Assembly (NCBI GenBank): GCA_041744735.1
Contig: JBGTKH010000227.1
Span: 1-12,405, forward strand
Direction of reading: 5' to 3'
DNA length: 12,405 nucleotides
DNA from: JBGTKH01 sp041744735
Lineage (GTDB): Bacteria > Planctomycetota > Planctomycetia > Pirellulales > Pirellulaceae
Below the pieces are notes generated by a model that ran no database searches, was not told the DNA's origin, and saw nothing but the letters and a program-made list of their open reading frames with translations. This document shows positions 1 to 6,022 of this stretch, in pieces (the first letter of the stretch is position 1; every line of letters begins with the position of its first letter). Made by a program: the position numbers and the translations under genes.

Positions 1-135
1 TTGGATCAAGCACAAATCCGGGCGGTAGCTGTCCTCGGAAACGAATTCCGTGTCGAACGCGATTGCGTCTGCAGACGAAATGCTGTCGCAATAATCAATC
101 AGTTGCCGGTCGGTGGTAATATGTTCGTACTGCAC
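1..135 (-). CDS. rnd: Ribonuclease D, N-terminal part (runs off the window)
   Basis: Only the first 45 residues are present, read from a GTG at 135 down to base 1 with no stop. The translation begins MQYEHITTDRQLIDYC and continues AIAFDTEFVSEDSYRPDLCL. The FDTEF block (Asp28, Glu30) is the Exo I motif of DEDD-type 3'-5' exonucleases, and the preceding stretch resembles the usual RNase D start. RNase D trims 3' ends of tRNA precursors and other structured RNAs in the cytoplasm. An in-frame stop lies about 20 codons upstream of the GTG. GTG was chosen because the alignable family sequence begins there; no convincing ribosome site precedes it. The gene is divergent from the next one. The fragment is short, so another DEDD exonuclease remains possible, but RNase D fits best. 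Confidence 0.8.
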   Translation of the reverse strand, partial: MQYEHITTDRQLIDYCDSISSADAIAFDTEFVSEDSYRPDLCLIQ

Positions 136-240
136 GCTGCGCGAGACGTCCGTGTCGTCAAAGGTGTGTAAGTGGCAATAGGTGAAGGTGCGAGTCGCCG
201 TTCACCTTCGCATCTTAATATGAGCCGCGTAGATTTACTA

Positions 241-258
241 CGCCAGCGGCCGCTGGCG
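241..258. repeat. Perfect 18-bp palindrome (CGCCAGCGGCCGCTGGCG)
   Basis: The sequence equals its own reverse complement over 18 bases with no loop. It lies between the divergent rnd and two-helix protein genes, just upstream of a TGCTACACT extended -10 element, so it occupies the place of a -35 region or operator. It could be a dimeric regulator site or a cruciform-type element. No regulator is identified. Confidence 0.6.
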
Positions 259-274
259 GCTGGCGGCGGACGTT

Positions 275-283
275 TGCTACACT
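275..283 (+). promoter_or_regulatory. Possible extended -10 promoter for the two-helix protein
   Basis: The string TGCTACACT matches the extended -10 form TG-N-TAnAnT. No good -35 hexamer lies 17 bases upstream, as is usual for extended -10 promoters. Transcription would begin near 290 and leave about 35 untranslated bases before the ATG at 325. The same TACACTGCT core recurs at 1594 before the PHA-type gene. Inference from sequence only. Confidence 0.35.
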
Positions 284-324
284 GCTCGACAGTCTGCGAC
301 ACATGTCAACTGCGGGCCGAAATC

Positions 325-885
325 ATGCGAGAATGTTGGCTGCGATCGAATCGGCGAGCGATGGCTCTGGGGCTAATTCCACCGGCGCTGTTCGGGCTGG
401 TTGGGATCGCGCTGGTGTTTGTATCGGCCGAGGGTAACGGTGGTTGGGCCGTCGCACGCTGGCTCGGTTGGGCCTGCACCGCGGGCGGGGCATTGTCGGT
501 CGTCGCCATTGTCTACTGGATGCGTTTGCCGCGTTTGGCTTACGAGAGCGGGCACCTGCTGGTCTACTTGCGTACTTTCGCACCCTTGCGTGTGCCCATC
601 GACATCGTTGAATGCTTTTTCATGGGGCAGGGGCCAAGCCGGATTGCCGGACCAGAAGGCAAGGAAGCGGAAACGACAACCATCGTCGTGCGGCTCTCGG
701 AGTCGGCGGCCGAGTGGCGGCATGTTGATGTGCGGCCCGAACTCGGCCATTGGTGCGACGGCTACATTACGATTCGCGGCACGTGGTGCGAGCCGATCAA
801 TCGCGCGTTGATGGAACATCTGAATCGGCGGCTCGTCGAAGTTCATCGTCAACGCCGCCGGCAGCGCGAGTTGGAAACCGCATGA
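325..885 (+). CDS. Conserved hypothetical protein with two N-terminal membrane helices
   Basis: Function unknown. The 186-residue protein starts at ATG 325 (MRECWLRSNRR). The frame is open further upstream to a GTG at 172, but that extension is low-complexity, would cover the candidate promoter and palindrome, and has no membrane or domain character, so the later start is preferred. Two hydrophobic helices are visible at about residues 13-34 and 41-66. A soluble tail of about 120 residues follows, containing GHLLVYLRTFAPLRVPIDIVE and a Trp/Cys-rich stretch, WCDGYITIRGTWCEPIN (Trp143, Cys144, Trp154, Cys155). The tail ends in a very basic helix (VHRQRRRQRE). The short first loop and basic N-terminus suggest both ends face the cytoplasm. 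I believe similar proteins occur in planctomycetes, but no catalytic motif is evident. Confidence 0.7.
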   Translation: MRECWLRSNRRAMALGLIPPALFGLVGIALVFVSAEGNGGWAVARWLGWACTAGGALSVVAIVYWMRLPRLAYESGHLLVYLRTFAPLRVPIDIVECFFMGQGPSRIAGPEGKEAETTTIVVRLSESAAEWRHVDVRPELGHWCDGYITIRGTWCEPINRALMEHLNRRLVEVHRQRRRQRELETA

Positions 886-1100
886 AAGCGGTGCGAGTTG
901 ACGAGCCGCGGCAAACGAACGGGCGAGCGCGAATCGGTATCTTTTTTTGCGAATTGCTTGACACGCAGCGACCCGAGTTCGATACTGGGAACTTAATCAC
1001 GGGCCGCTCAACTCCCTGGCGGCAAATTCAACAGCGTTGAACTTGGGCGATCAATTCTGCAACGCTTGTCATTCTGACTCAGGGGAACAGGAGAATAATC
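886..1100. other. Spacer with promoter and leader of the 69-residue protein
   Basis: No gene is seen here. A run of seven T follows at about 942 without an obvious GC stem, so it is not called a terminator. A sigma70-like promoter lies at 958-986. In the leader, AGCGTTG (1033-1039) can pair with CAACGCT (1060-1066), a 7-bp stem of unknown importance. A good ribosome site (AGGAG, 1089-1093) ends the spacer. Confidence 0.5.
958..986 (+). promoter_or_regulatory. Sigma70-type promoter for the 69-residue protein
   Basis: A perfect -35 hexamer TTGACA (958-963) is followed by a 17-base spacer and GATACT (981-986), which matches TATAAT at four of six positions. Transcription would start near 993, giving a leader of about 108 bases. 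This is the best housekeeping-type promoter in the window. Confidence 0.55.
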
Positions 1101-1310
1101 GTGCCCGACTCGGTGCTCGACGCAATCAAAATGGGGCTTTGGGACTACGAACCCAAACCGACGAAACCGGCCGGCTACAACAGCACCAAGGCGATGCCCG
1201 GAACCGATGAAAAACTAACGGTGATGGCCCAGCGGATTCGAAGTGGACTGCCGCTGTGGCATCCCGATGACCGCCGCTCATATGACGATGCGGACGAGTT
1301 TTCAAGCTAA
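1101..1310 (+). CDS. Conserved small protein of planctomycete type, function unknown
   Basis: A 69-residue protein starting at GTG 1101, supported by AGGAG at 1089-1093 with a 7-base gap. It begins MPDSVLDAIKMGLWDYEP, contains the middle block ALPG-like MPGTDEKLTVMAQRI, and ends GLPLWHPDDRRSYDDADE. I recognise this architecture (short acidic N-terminal helix, a TDEKL helix, then a LWHP-D-R-Y-D-D tail) as a small family common in Pirellulales genomes, without an assigned function. There is no signal peptide, membrane helix or metal-binding cysteine cluster. It appears to be transcribed alone from the strong promoter upstream, with a hairpin at 1326-1356 just after the stop. Confidence 0.8.
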   Translation: MPDSVLDAIKMGLWDYEPKPTKPAGYNSTKAMPGTDEKLTVMAQRIRSGLPLWHPDDRRSYDDADEFSS

Positions 1311-1449
1311 GCCAGCGAAACACTTCTTCCCGGCTGGCATGTGCCGGTTCGGGAAGACCGAATGACATCACGAACCAGCCCGCACCGGCTGCCACGAAGC
1401 ACAGGCCGACGAGTGTCAACGCCGTCAAGATACCGCGGTTTTTTCGCAT
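1126..1449 (-). CDS. Possible small membrane protein or remnant, overlapping the 69-residue gene
   Basis: Reading from ATG 1449 on the minus strand, the first 46 residues look like a real gene start: MRKNRGILTALTLVGLCFV continues into AAGAGWFVMSFGL, a basic N-terminus followed by a good hydrophobic helix. GGGGA lies about 8 bases upstream on that strand. The frame stays open to 1126, but the last 60 residues are antisense to the well-supported 69-residue gene and look like noise (RPHRHMSGGHRD and so on). Either a short membrane protein overlaps its neighbour by about 185 bases, or a 5' gene fragment has lost its natural end. The second seems likelier. The stretch encoding PEPAHASREE is formed by the hairpin repeat at 1326-1356. 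Confidence 0.3.
   Translation of the reverse strand: MRKNRGILTALTLVGLCFVAAGAGWFVMSFGLPEPAHASREEVFRWLSLKTRPHRHMSGGHRDATAAVHFESAGPSPLVFHRFRASPWCCCSRPVSSVWVRSPKAPF
1326..1356. repeat. Hairpin with 7-bp CTTCCCG/CGGGAAG stem
   Basis: CTTCCCG (1326-1332) pairs with CGGGAAG (1350-1356). An inner CTGGC/GCCGG stem (one G-T pair) closes over ATGT after a small bulge. It lies 15 bases after the stop of the 69-residue gene. No T-tract follows, so it may be a dispersed palindrome or an RNA 3'-end stabiliser instead of a classical terminator. Confidence 0.45.
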
Positions 1450-1467
1450 GCTTTCGTTCCCCACGTT

Positions 1468-1539
1468 GGACGGATGGCCAATCCGTCCGTGCTGCGATCG
1501 ATGCCAACCAGGACTGCGGGACGGATTGGCAAACCGTCC
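1468..1539. repeat. Two related palindromes (GGACGGAT...ATCCGTCC)
   Basis: Unit one: GGACGGAT (1468-1475), loop GGCCA, ATCCGTCC (1481-1488), an 8-bp perfect stem. Unit two (1519-1539): GGACGG and CCGTCC flanking ATTGGCAAA. The two units are near-copies of each other and about 51 bases apart. They resemble REP-like dispersed palindromes, which I associate with planctomycete spacers. Confidence 0.6.
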
Positions 1540-1590
1540 TACGCGGAGGTGTGCGGGCCGCAGATTCCCCTCAACTCGCAATTGGGTTTG

Positions 1591-1599
1591 TGTTACACT
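1591..1599 (+). promoter_or_regulatory. Possible extended -10 promoter for the PHA-type gene
   Basis: TGTTACACT fits TG-N-TAnAnT. TCAACT at 1571-1576 is a poor -35 at 17 bases. The TACACTGCT core is identical to the candidate at 278. The leader to ATG 1710 would be about 100 bases. Confidence 0.35.
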
Positions 1600-1709
1600 G
1601 CTGCCACATGGGTGCTCAACGGCCTGCGAGTCCGCGGCACATCAGCACGTTTATACCTAAAAATATCGGTTGGGTTTCGGCCAGCCGGCGCATCGCAAAG
1701 GACCATCGT

Positions 1710-2012
1710 ATGCCCAACTTCAGCACGGAAGTTCCACACGAGTTAGGACAGGAGCAAGCCTCCGTACGGCTTCGCGGCCTGCTGGAAAAAGTTCGCCAAC
1801 GCTATCAGGACCAAGTTGGCGCTTTGCAGGAGGAGTGGCAGGATAACGTGCTGAACTTCTCCTTCAAGACTTACGGCTTCTTGATCAGCGGCGCTTTGAC
1901 CGTCGAGCCGGATCTGGTGAAGCTCGATGGCACGCTGCCGTTCGCCGCCGTGGCCTTTCGCGGCAAGATCGAACAGTCGATCCGCAACGAATTGGAAAAA
2001 GTCCTGAGTTGA
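1710..2012 (+). CDS. Polyhydroxyalkanoic acid system family protein
   Basis: A 100-residue protein from ATG 1710, with AAAGGA at 1697-1702 seven bases before it. The open frame extends upstream to 1341, but that part crosses the palindromes and the promoter and is not protein-like. The C-terminal half, GFLISGALTVEPDLVKLDG followed by TLPFAAVAFRGKIEQSI, matches the PHA_gran_rgn family (PF09650/TIGR02610 type), whose members are usually about 90-100 residues. These proteins are found near polyhydroxyalkanoate genes in proteobacteria, but in other phyla they occur without them, and the name comes from that linkage only. The N-terminal part (residues 14-45) is a helical, charged region. No PHA synthase or phasin lies in this window, so a direct role in granules is not supported here. 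It is followed at 117 bases by a receiver-domain gene on the same strand. Confidence 0.8.
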   Translation: MPNFSTEVPHELGQEQASVRLRGLLEKVRQRYQDQVGALQEEWQDNVLNFSFKTYGFLISGALTVEPDLVKLDGTLPFAAVAFRGKIEQSIRNELEKVLS

Positions 2013-2129
2013 CAACGGCCCGCCGTGAGCTACGTTTGCTTTTGGCAGGCGGCGTGGCCGATTCATCGCCGCACCGCACGACTCACGACCAGCGAGTCCG
2101 GGGGCAGGCATTCAAACGAGGGCAGGCAA

Positions 2130-2492
2130 GTGGGCAAAAGAGCTTTGGTGGCGGATGAATCGCCCGTCATGCGGCAGGTCTTTCTGCGTTCGCTGGCCGC
2201 ATTTGGCGTCGCGGACACGGTCGAAGTCGAGGACGGCGAACAAGCCATCCGTCTCTTCCAACAACAGTCTTTCGACCTCGTGCTGACCGATTGGAACCTG
2301 CCCCGCAAGTCCGGCTTCGAGCTGTTGCAAACGATCCGCCAAGCCAAGCCGCAGCTCCCCGTCATCATGGTCACCAGCACAGCCGAAAAGAGCCGCGTCC
2401 TGCAAGCCATCCAAGCCGGCGTGTCCGACTATCTCGTAAAACCATTCACCGCCGAAGCGCTGTTGGGAAAGCTGCAAAAGCATTGTGCTTAG
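2130..2492 (+). CDS. Single-domain CheY-like response regulator
   Basis: A 120-residue receiver domain without an output domain. The start is placed at GTG 2130 because GAGGG (2118-2122) precedes it by 7 bases and the receiver fold begins there. The frame is open upstream to 2025, but that sequence is unrelated. The acidic pocket is Asp9-Glu10 (ALVADESPVMR), the phospho-acceptor is Asp54 in DLVLTDWNLP, the switch residue is Thr82 (IMVTST), the aromatic switch is Tyr101 and the invariant lysine is Lys104 (YLVKPF). All essential residues are present, so it should be phosphorylated by a histidine kinase. No kinase or chemotaxis gene is nearby, so its partner is unknown. The DWNLP motif resembles that of chemotaxis CheY proteins, but a role in motility cannot be assigned from the context. 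Confidence 0.9.
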   Translation: MGKRALVADESPVMRQVFLRSLAAFGVADTVEVEDGEQAIRLFQQQSFDLVLTDWNLPRKSGFELLQTIRQAKPQLPVIMVTSTAEKSRVLQAIQAGVSDYLVKPFTAEALLGKLQKHCA

Positions 2493-2513
2493 TCATTGGT
2501 CATTGGTCATTGG
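2493..2513. repeat. Three exact tandem copies of TCATTGG
   Basis: The heptamer TCATTGG occurs three times in a row, filling nearly all of the 24-base gap between the receiver gene stop (2492) and the UbiD-like gene stop (2517, opposite strand). A similar 3 x 7 tandem lies between the other convergent pair at 6095-6115. Confidence 0.8.
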
Positions 2514-2516
2514 GGA

Positions 2517-4358
2517 TCACAAGTATTTCGCCAGTGGACCGCCACGGGCAGCTAGGGCGTCGATCTTGGCGCTCACTTTCGGATCTTCTGTCAGCGGCGG
2601 AGCGTGGTGCGGCTTGATGCGGGCATCGATGACTAGCGAGCCCTCGCAGCCCCAGTGTTTGTCGTTAGTGAATGACGCAATACCTTGTACGTCGGGGGCT
2701 GGGTTGCTGCGGGTGAAGATGACCCACAGCAGATTGTTCAGCGTGCGGGCCGTGAAGTCGCTGTCGTCGACGATGACGATCAGCGGAAACTGATTGATCG
2801 AGTCGTTGCTGTTGAAGTGCGAGCAGAATCGTTCCGCCGCTGTGTCCCGGCCTTCCGCATCTGTAGTGAACTTGGGACCTTCGATCGCCAACATACCTGG
2901 CAAGCAGACGCGCGGGTTGTGAAAATCTCTGGGCAAGCGCAATTCGCCGTTCAACTCCACGGGCAGTTCGCGCCGCGGCGGGCCGACGGCGGCCAGAACC
3001 ACTTTTGATCCGGTATTCAAGGCAGAGCCCGAGTAGTCCAATGTGTCAATCGTGGTGCAGGTGTGAAAATGCAAATCGCGCCGCCAATCGACACGAGCGA
3101 GCAAGTGCCGCAAGAACGCGGGGATGTCGTGAATGTCGAGCTGGGGGTCGTCGTCGTGCGACACAATCAGCAGATATTTGGCCAGCGACATCTGTCCTTG
3201 CCCCAGAATCGCGCTGGCCTGCGTCAGCAGTTCCATCGGTTGCTGCGTCTGCTTAAACGGCCAGTACCTTTCGCTGCCGATGGCCAACATCAGCGGATGC
3301 ACGCCCGACGCATCCACCGCGTGCACGGCGTGAACTCCTGGAATCACCGTGGGAATAATCGGCCCGGTCAGTTCGTGAATCAACTGGCCGAAGATCGTGT
3401 CCTCTTGCGGCGGCCGGCCGACGACGGTGAACGGCCAGATCGCGTTGCGGCGATGCCACACCTGCTCGACGCGCAGCACGGGGAAGTCGTGCGCCAAGCT
3501 GTAATAGCCCAAATGATCGCCGAACGGACCTTCCGGCAATTGCTTGTCGGGATCGACCATGCCGCTGATGCAGAAGTCGGCTTCCGCGTAAATCGGCAAT
3601 TGACTCGGGCGGCAAATCATCGGAATGCGATGGCCGGCCAGCGCACCGGCGAACGTCAATTCCGACATACCTTCCGGCAACGGCATCACGGCGGCCAAGT
3701 TCATCGCCGGAGCACCGCCCACGAAAATGTTCACGCGAAACGGCACCCCGCGGCGAACGGCCGACGTGTGATGTACGCCGATGCCGCGATGGATTTGATA
3801 GTGCAAGCCGATTTCCCGGTTACGTTCATAGCGGCCGCCGGACATTTGCACGCGATACATGCCCAAATTCGACTTCATCATGCCCGGTTCGCCAGCGTGC
3901 TCGGTGTAGACCTGCGGCAGCGTAATGAACGCTCCACCGTCGTCGGGCCACGATTGAAGGTGCGGCAATTGATCGATCGTCGTGTTGTTGGCCAGCACCG
4001 GCCCGCGACGGCAACGACGCGGTAACATCGACAGCGCGGTCAGCGGCGTCCGCAGGTACCGGGCCGGCCGCCGCCAAATTTGATTCGCGTCGATCTTCAG
4101 TTCGATCAGCCGCCGCACGGCCTCCAGCGTGTCGCGGAACATGTAACTTGCCCGCTCGATTGTGCCGAACAGATTCGACACCATTGGAAAGCCGCAGCCT
4201 TTGACGTTGGCATAGAGAACAGCCGGCCCACCCGACCGATACACGCGCCGATGAATCTCGGCGGCCTCCAGGTACGCGTCGACCTCGTCTTCCAGCCGGA
4301 CCAAATGCCCGGCCTGCTCCAAGTCCGACACACACTGCCGCAACGTGCGATAACCCAT
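2517..4358 (-). CDS. UbiD-family prenyl-FMN-dependent decarboxylase, long form
   Basis: A 613-residue protein from ATG 4358, beginning MGYRTLRQCVSDLEQAGHLV as UbiD proteins do. UbiD enzymes reversibly decarboxylate aromatic or alpha,beta-unsaturated acids using prenylated FMN made by UbiX. The core motifs are in place with spacing that matches fungal Fdc1. The prFMN/metal-site Asn164 and catalytic Arg169 lie in NLGMYR, Glu229 in PLPEG, and Glu276 and Asp281 in EGPFGDHLGYY. The length exceeds that of E. coli UbiD (about 500) because of a longer C-terminal part. Long-form members in Bacteroidetes and planctomycetes are often annotated as menaquinone biosynthesis decarboxylases, so quinone synthesis is a reasonable but unproven role. 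No ubiX or other quinone gene is present. There is no ribosome site: the bases before the ATG are TCTCCCC, preceded by an AT-rich tandem repeat. It is convergent with the receiver gene and divergent from the hydrolase gene. Confidence 0.93.
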   Translation of the reverse strand: MGYRTLRQCVSDLEQAGHLVRLEDEVDAYLEAAEIHRRVYRSGGPAVLYANVKGCGFPMVSNLFGTIERASYMFRDTLEAVRRLIELKIDANQIWRRPARYLRTPLTALSMLPRRCRRGPVLANNTTIDQLPHLQSWPDDGGAFITLPQVYTEHAGEPGMMKSNLGMYRVQMSGGRYERNREIGLHYQIHRGIGVHHTSAVRRGVPFRVNIFVGGAPAMNLAAVMPLPEGMSELTFAGALAGHRIPMICRPSQLPIYAEADFCISGMVDPDKQLPEGPFGDHLGYYSLAHDFPVLRVEQVWHRRNAIWPFTVVGRPPQEDTIFGQLIHELTGPIIPTVIPGVHAVHAVDASGVHPLMLAIGSERYWPFKQTQQPMELLTQASAILGQGQMSLAKYLLIVSHDDDPQLDIHDIPAFLRHLLARVDWRRDLHFHTCTTIDTLDYSGSALNTGSKVVLAAVGPPRRELPVELNGELRLPRDFHNPRVCLPGMLAIEGPKFTTDAEGRDTAAERFCSHFNSNDSINQFPLIVIVDDSDFTARTLNNLLWVIFTRSNPAPDVQGIASFTNDKHWGCEGSLVIDARIKPHHAPPLTEDPKVSAKIDALAARGGPLAKYL

Positions 4359-4363
4359 GGGGA

Positions 4364-4400
4364 GATTTTTGATTTTCGATTGATGATTTTTGATTTTCGA
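4364..4400. repeat. AT-rich tandem repeat directly before the UbiD-like start
   Basis: The 16-mer GATTTTTGATTTTCGA occurs at 4364-4379 and 4385-4400, exact, with TTGAT between. The repeat begins six bases from the ATG of the minus-strand gene and thus forms its leader. Its reverse complement occurs exactly at 12231-12246 inside the nitrate reductase gene. Confidence 0.85.
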
Positions 4401-4425
4401 CGTTCGGATCGCAGGATGTGTACGC

Positions 4426-4431
4426 TATCAT
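4426..4431 (+). promoter_or_regulatory. Weak -10-like element between divergent genes
   Basis: TATCAT at 4426-4431 could serve the hydrolase gene, with TTCGGA (4403-4408) as a poor -35 at 17 bases. The overlapping complement gives TATGAT on the other strand, pointing to the UbiD-like gene. Weak evidence for either. Confidence 0.2.
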
Positions 4432-4510
4432 AAGGGGCCGTTGCGGATTGGACGATGCCCGTTGTGATCGTGCGGCTGAGGCATTACGTTGGAGGTAATA
4501 GGAGTTTGCG

Positions 4511-6022
4511 ATGAGAAGTCTCGACAACGTTTCAGTACTCAACGTAGCCGAAGTCGTGAGACTTCGGTCGGCTCGTCAATTCGGCAAAACCCGAACTCTC
4601 ACGAGTTCGGCTACGAAGATCGTCGGCACGAGTTCGGCTACGAAGATCGTCGGGCGCCCACGAGTCGCCAGAGGTACTCTCTTACTGTCGATTGCCCTTC
4701 TATTCGTGTCCGTTGCACCGGCGGTCACGGCCGCCGACGAGCCGGACCAGATTGGCAGCCGCGCTTTGGCCGATTACGTTGCCAAGCCGGACGCGAGCTA
4801 CCGCTGGACGAAGCTGCGCGAGGGAACGGTCGGCAGAACTTCTTACGTCGAGTTGATCCTGACTTCCCAGACTTGGCGGGACATCGTGTGGAAGCACCAA
4901 CTGTTCGTAATCAAACCGTCGAGCGTTCCGCCGGACACGAAGCATGCGCTGCTGTTCATCACGGGTGGAAGCTGGAACGACGCGCTGCAAGACCCGGCCA
5001 GAGAGCTGAAGCTGCCGCGCGAAGCCGGACTGTTCGCCACACTGGCTGAAGAACTCAAGACGCCGGTGGCCATTCTGCTGCACGTGCCACAACAGCCGAT
5101 CTTCGACGGCAAACGCGAGGACCAAATCATCGCGTTGACGTTTGAAAACTATCTGAAGACGCGCGATCCCGAGTGGCCGCTGTTGTTGCCGATGGTCAAG
5201 AGCGCGGTCCGCGGCATGGACGCAGTGCAAGAGTACTGCAAACAAGAGTGGTCGTTGGAGTTGGAAACATTTACGGTCACCGGCGCGTCGAAGCGCGGCT
5301 GGACGACGTGGCTGACCGGTGCCGCCGATCCGCGGGCCGTGGCGATCGCTCCGATGGTTATCGACATGCTGAACATGCGAGCGCAGCAGAAACATCAGCT
5401 TGCCTCGTGGGGAGACTACTCGCAACAGATCAACGATTACACGCAGCGCGGTTTGCAGAAGCACTTTGACACCGCGGCGGGCAAGACGCTGCAAGCGATT
5501 GTCGATCCGTACAGCTACCGCGACGTGCTCACGCAGCCGAAGCTGATCATCCTCGGCACCAATGATCCATACTGGCCGCTGGACGCTCTCAACTTGTATT
5601 GGAATGACTTGCGTGGCGAGAAGTTCATTCTGTACGTTCCCAACAACGGCCACGGTGTGAACGACTATCCGCGGCTGGTCGGCAGCCTGGCGGCTTTGCA
5701 CCAGCATGCGGCCACCGGTAAGGCGCTGCCTGAGCTGTCGTGGAAATTCACCAACGGCGGCGATCGCTTGTCGCTGCGAATGACGTCGGACTTGAAACCC
5801 AAATACGTACAGGCGTGGACTGCGGCGGCGGAGACTCGTGATTTTCGCAAGTCCCAATGGCGTTCGTTCCAAACGCGAGCCGACGGCGACGGCTATGTTT
5901 ACGATCTGACAATTCCAGCCGCCGGTTACGCCGCCCTGTTCGGCGAGGCGGTCTTCGAAGACGGCGGCCTGCCCTATTACTTGTCTACGAACGTGAACAT
6001 CGTGAGCGCCGCGGCAGAATAG
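4511..6022 (+). CDS. Secreted PhoPQ-activated pathogenicity-related (PqaA-type) alpha/beta hydrolase
   Basis: A 503-residue protein from ATG 4511, with AGGAG at 4500-4504 six bases before it. The family is PF10142 (PqaA-type). Motifs of an alpha/beta-hydrolase triad are visible: Ser260 in GASKRGW, Asp352 in LGTNDPYW and His381 in NNGHGVND. HALLFITGGSWND (145-157) looks like the strand and oxyanion region. The substrate is unknown, and the name reflects Salmonella regulation, not a demonstrated role here. A hydrophobic signal segment at about 54-74 (GTLLLSIALLFVSVAPAVTA) with an AVTA-A cleavage point predicts export. Unusually, about 50 residues precede it, and residues 12-48 are encoded by a palindromic repeat and a 27-bp duplication (TSSATKIVG twice). 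No ATG lies between the repeat and the signal segment, so the N-terminal extension is probably translated. It is divergent from the UbiD-like gene. Confidence 0.88.
   Translation: MRSLDNVSVLNVAEVVRLRSARQFGKTRTLTSSATKIVGTSSATKIVGRPRVARGTLLLSIALLFVSVAPAVTAADEPDQIGSRALADYVAKPDASYRWTKLREGTVGRTSYVELILTSQTWRDIVWKHQLFVIKPSSVPPDTKHALLFITGGSWNDALQDPARELKLPREAGLFATLAEELKTPVAILLHVPQQPIFDGKREDQIIALTFENYLKTRDPEWPLLLPMVKSAVRGMDAVQEYCKQEWSLELETFTVTGASKRGWTTWLTGAADPRAVAIAPMVIDMLNMRAQQKHQLASWGDYSQQINDYTQRGLQKHFDTAAGKTLQAIVDPYSYRDVLTQPKLIILGTNDPYWPLDALNLYWNDLRGEKFILYVPNNGHGVNDYPRLVGSLAALHQHAATGKALPELSWKFTNGGDRLSLRMTSDLKPKYVQAWTAAAETRDFRKSQWRSFQTRADGDGYVYDLTIPAAGYAALFGEAVFEDGGLPYYLSTNVNIVSAAAE
4544..4614. repeat. 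Long imperfect palindrome, GTAGCCGAAGTCG family, copy 1
   Basis: The 18-base left arm (4544-4561, GTAGCCGAAGTCGTGAGA) pairs with 4597-4614 (TCTCACGAGTTCGGCTAC) with a single mismatch. A second family member lies at 7843-7898 with the same mismatch position. Here the element lies wholly inside the hydrolase coding sequence. Confidence 0.85.
4600..4653. repeat. Exact 27-bp tandem duplication
   Basis: Bases 4600-4626 and 4627-4653 are identical (each begins CACGAGTTCGGCTACGAAGA). Being 27 bases long, the duplication keeps the frame and gives the repeated peptide TSSATKIVG at residues 31-39 and 40-48 of the hydrolase. The unit includes the right arm of the palindrome plus 12 further bases. Confidence 0.95.

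Noticed and set aside
172..324. A 51-residue N-terminal extension of the two-helix protein from GTG 172
   Set aside because: It covers the palindrome and the candidate promoter and shows no conserved character.
1341..1709. A 123-residue N-terminal extension of the PHA-type protein
   Set aside because: It crosses palindromes and a promoter-like element and is not protein-like; ATG 1710 has a proper ribosome site and gives the family length.
3063..4025. A 320-codon plus-strand open frame inside the UbiD-like gene
   Set aside because: Composition is Arg/His/Gln-rich without domains, and it is wholly antisense to a gene with all UbiD catalytic residues.
4700..5872. A 390-codon minus-strand open frame opposite the hydrolase
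   Set aside because: It is an antisense shadow in GC-rich DNA; the plus strand has a signal segment and an apparent Ser-Asp-His triad.
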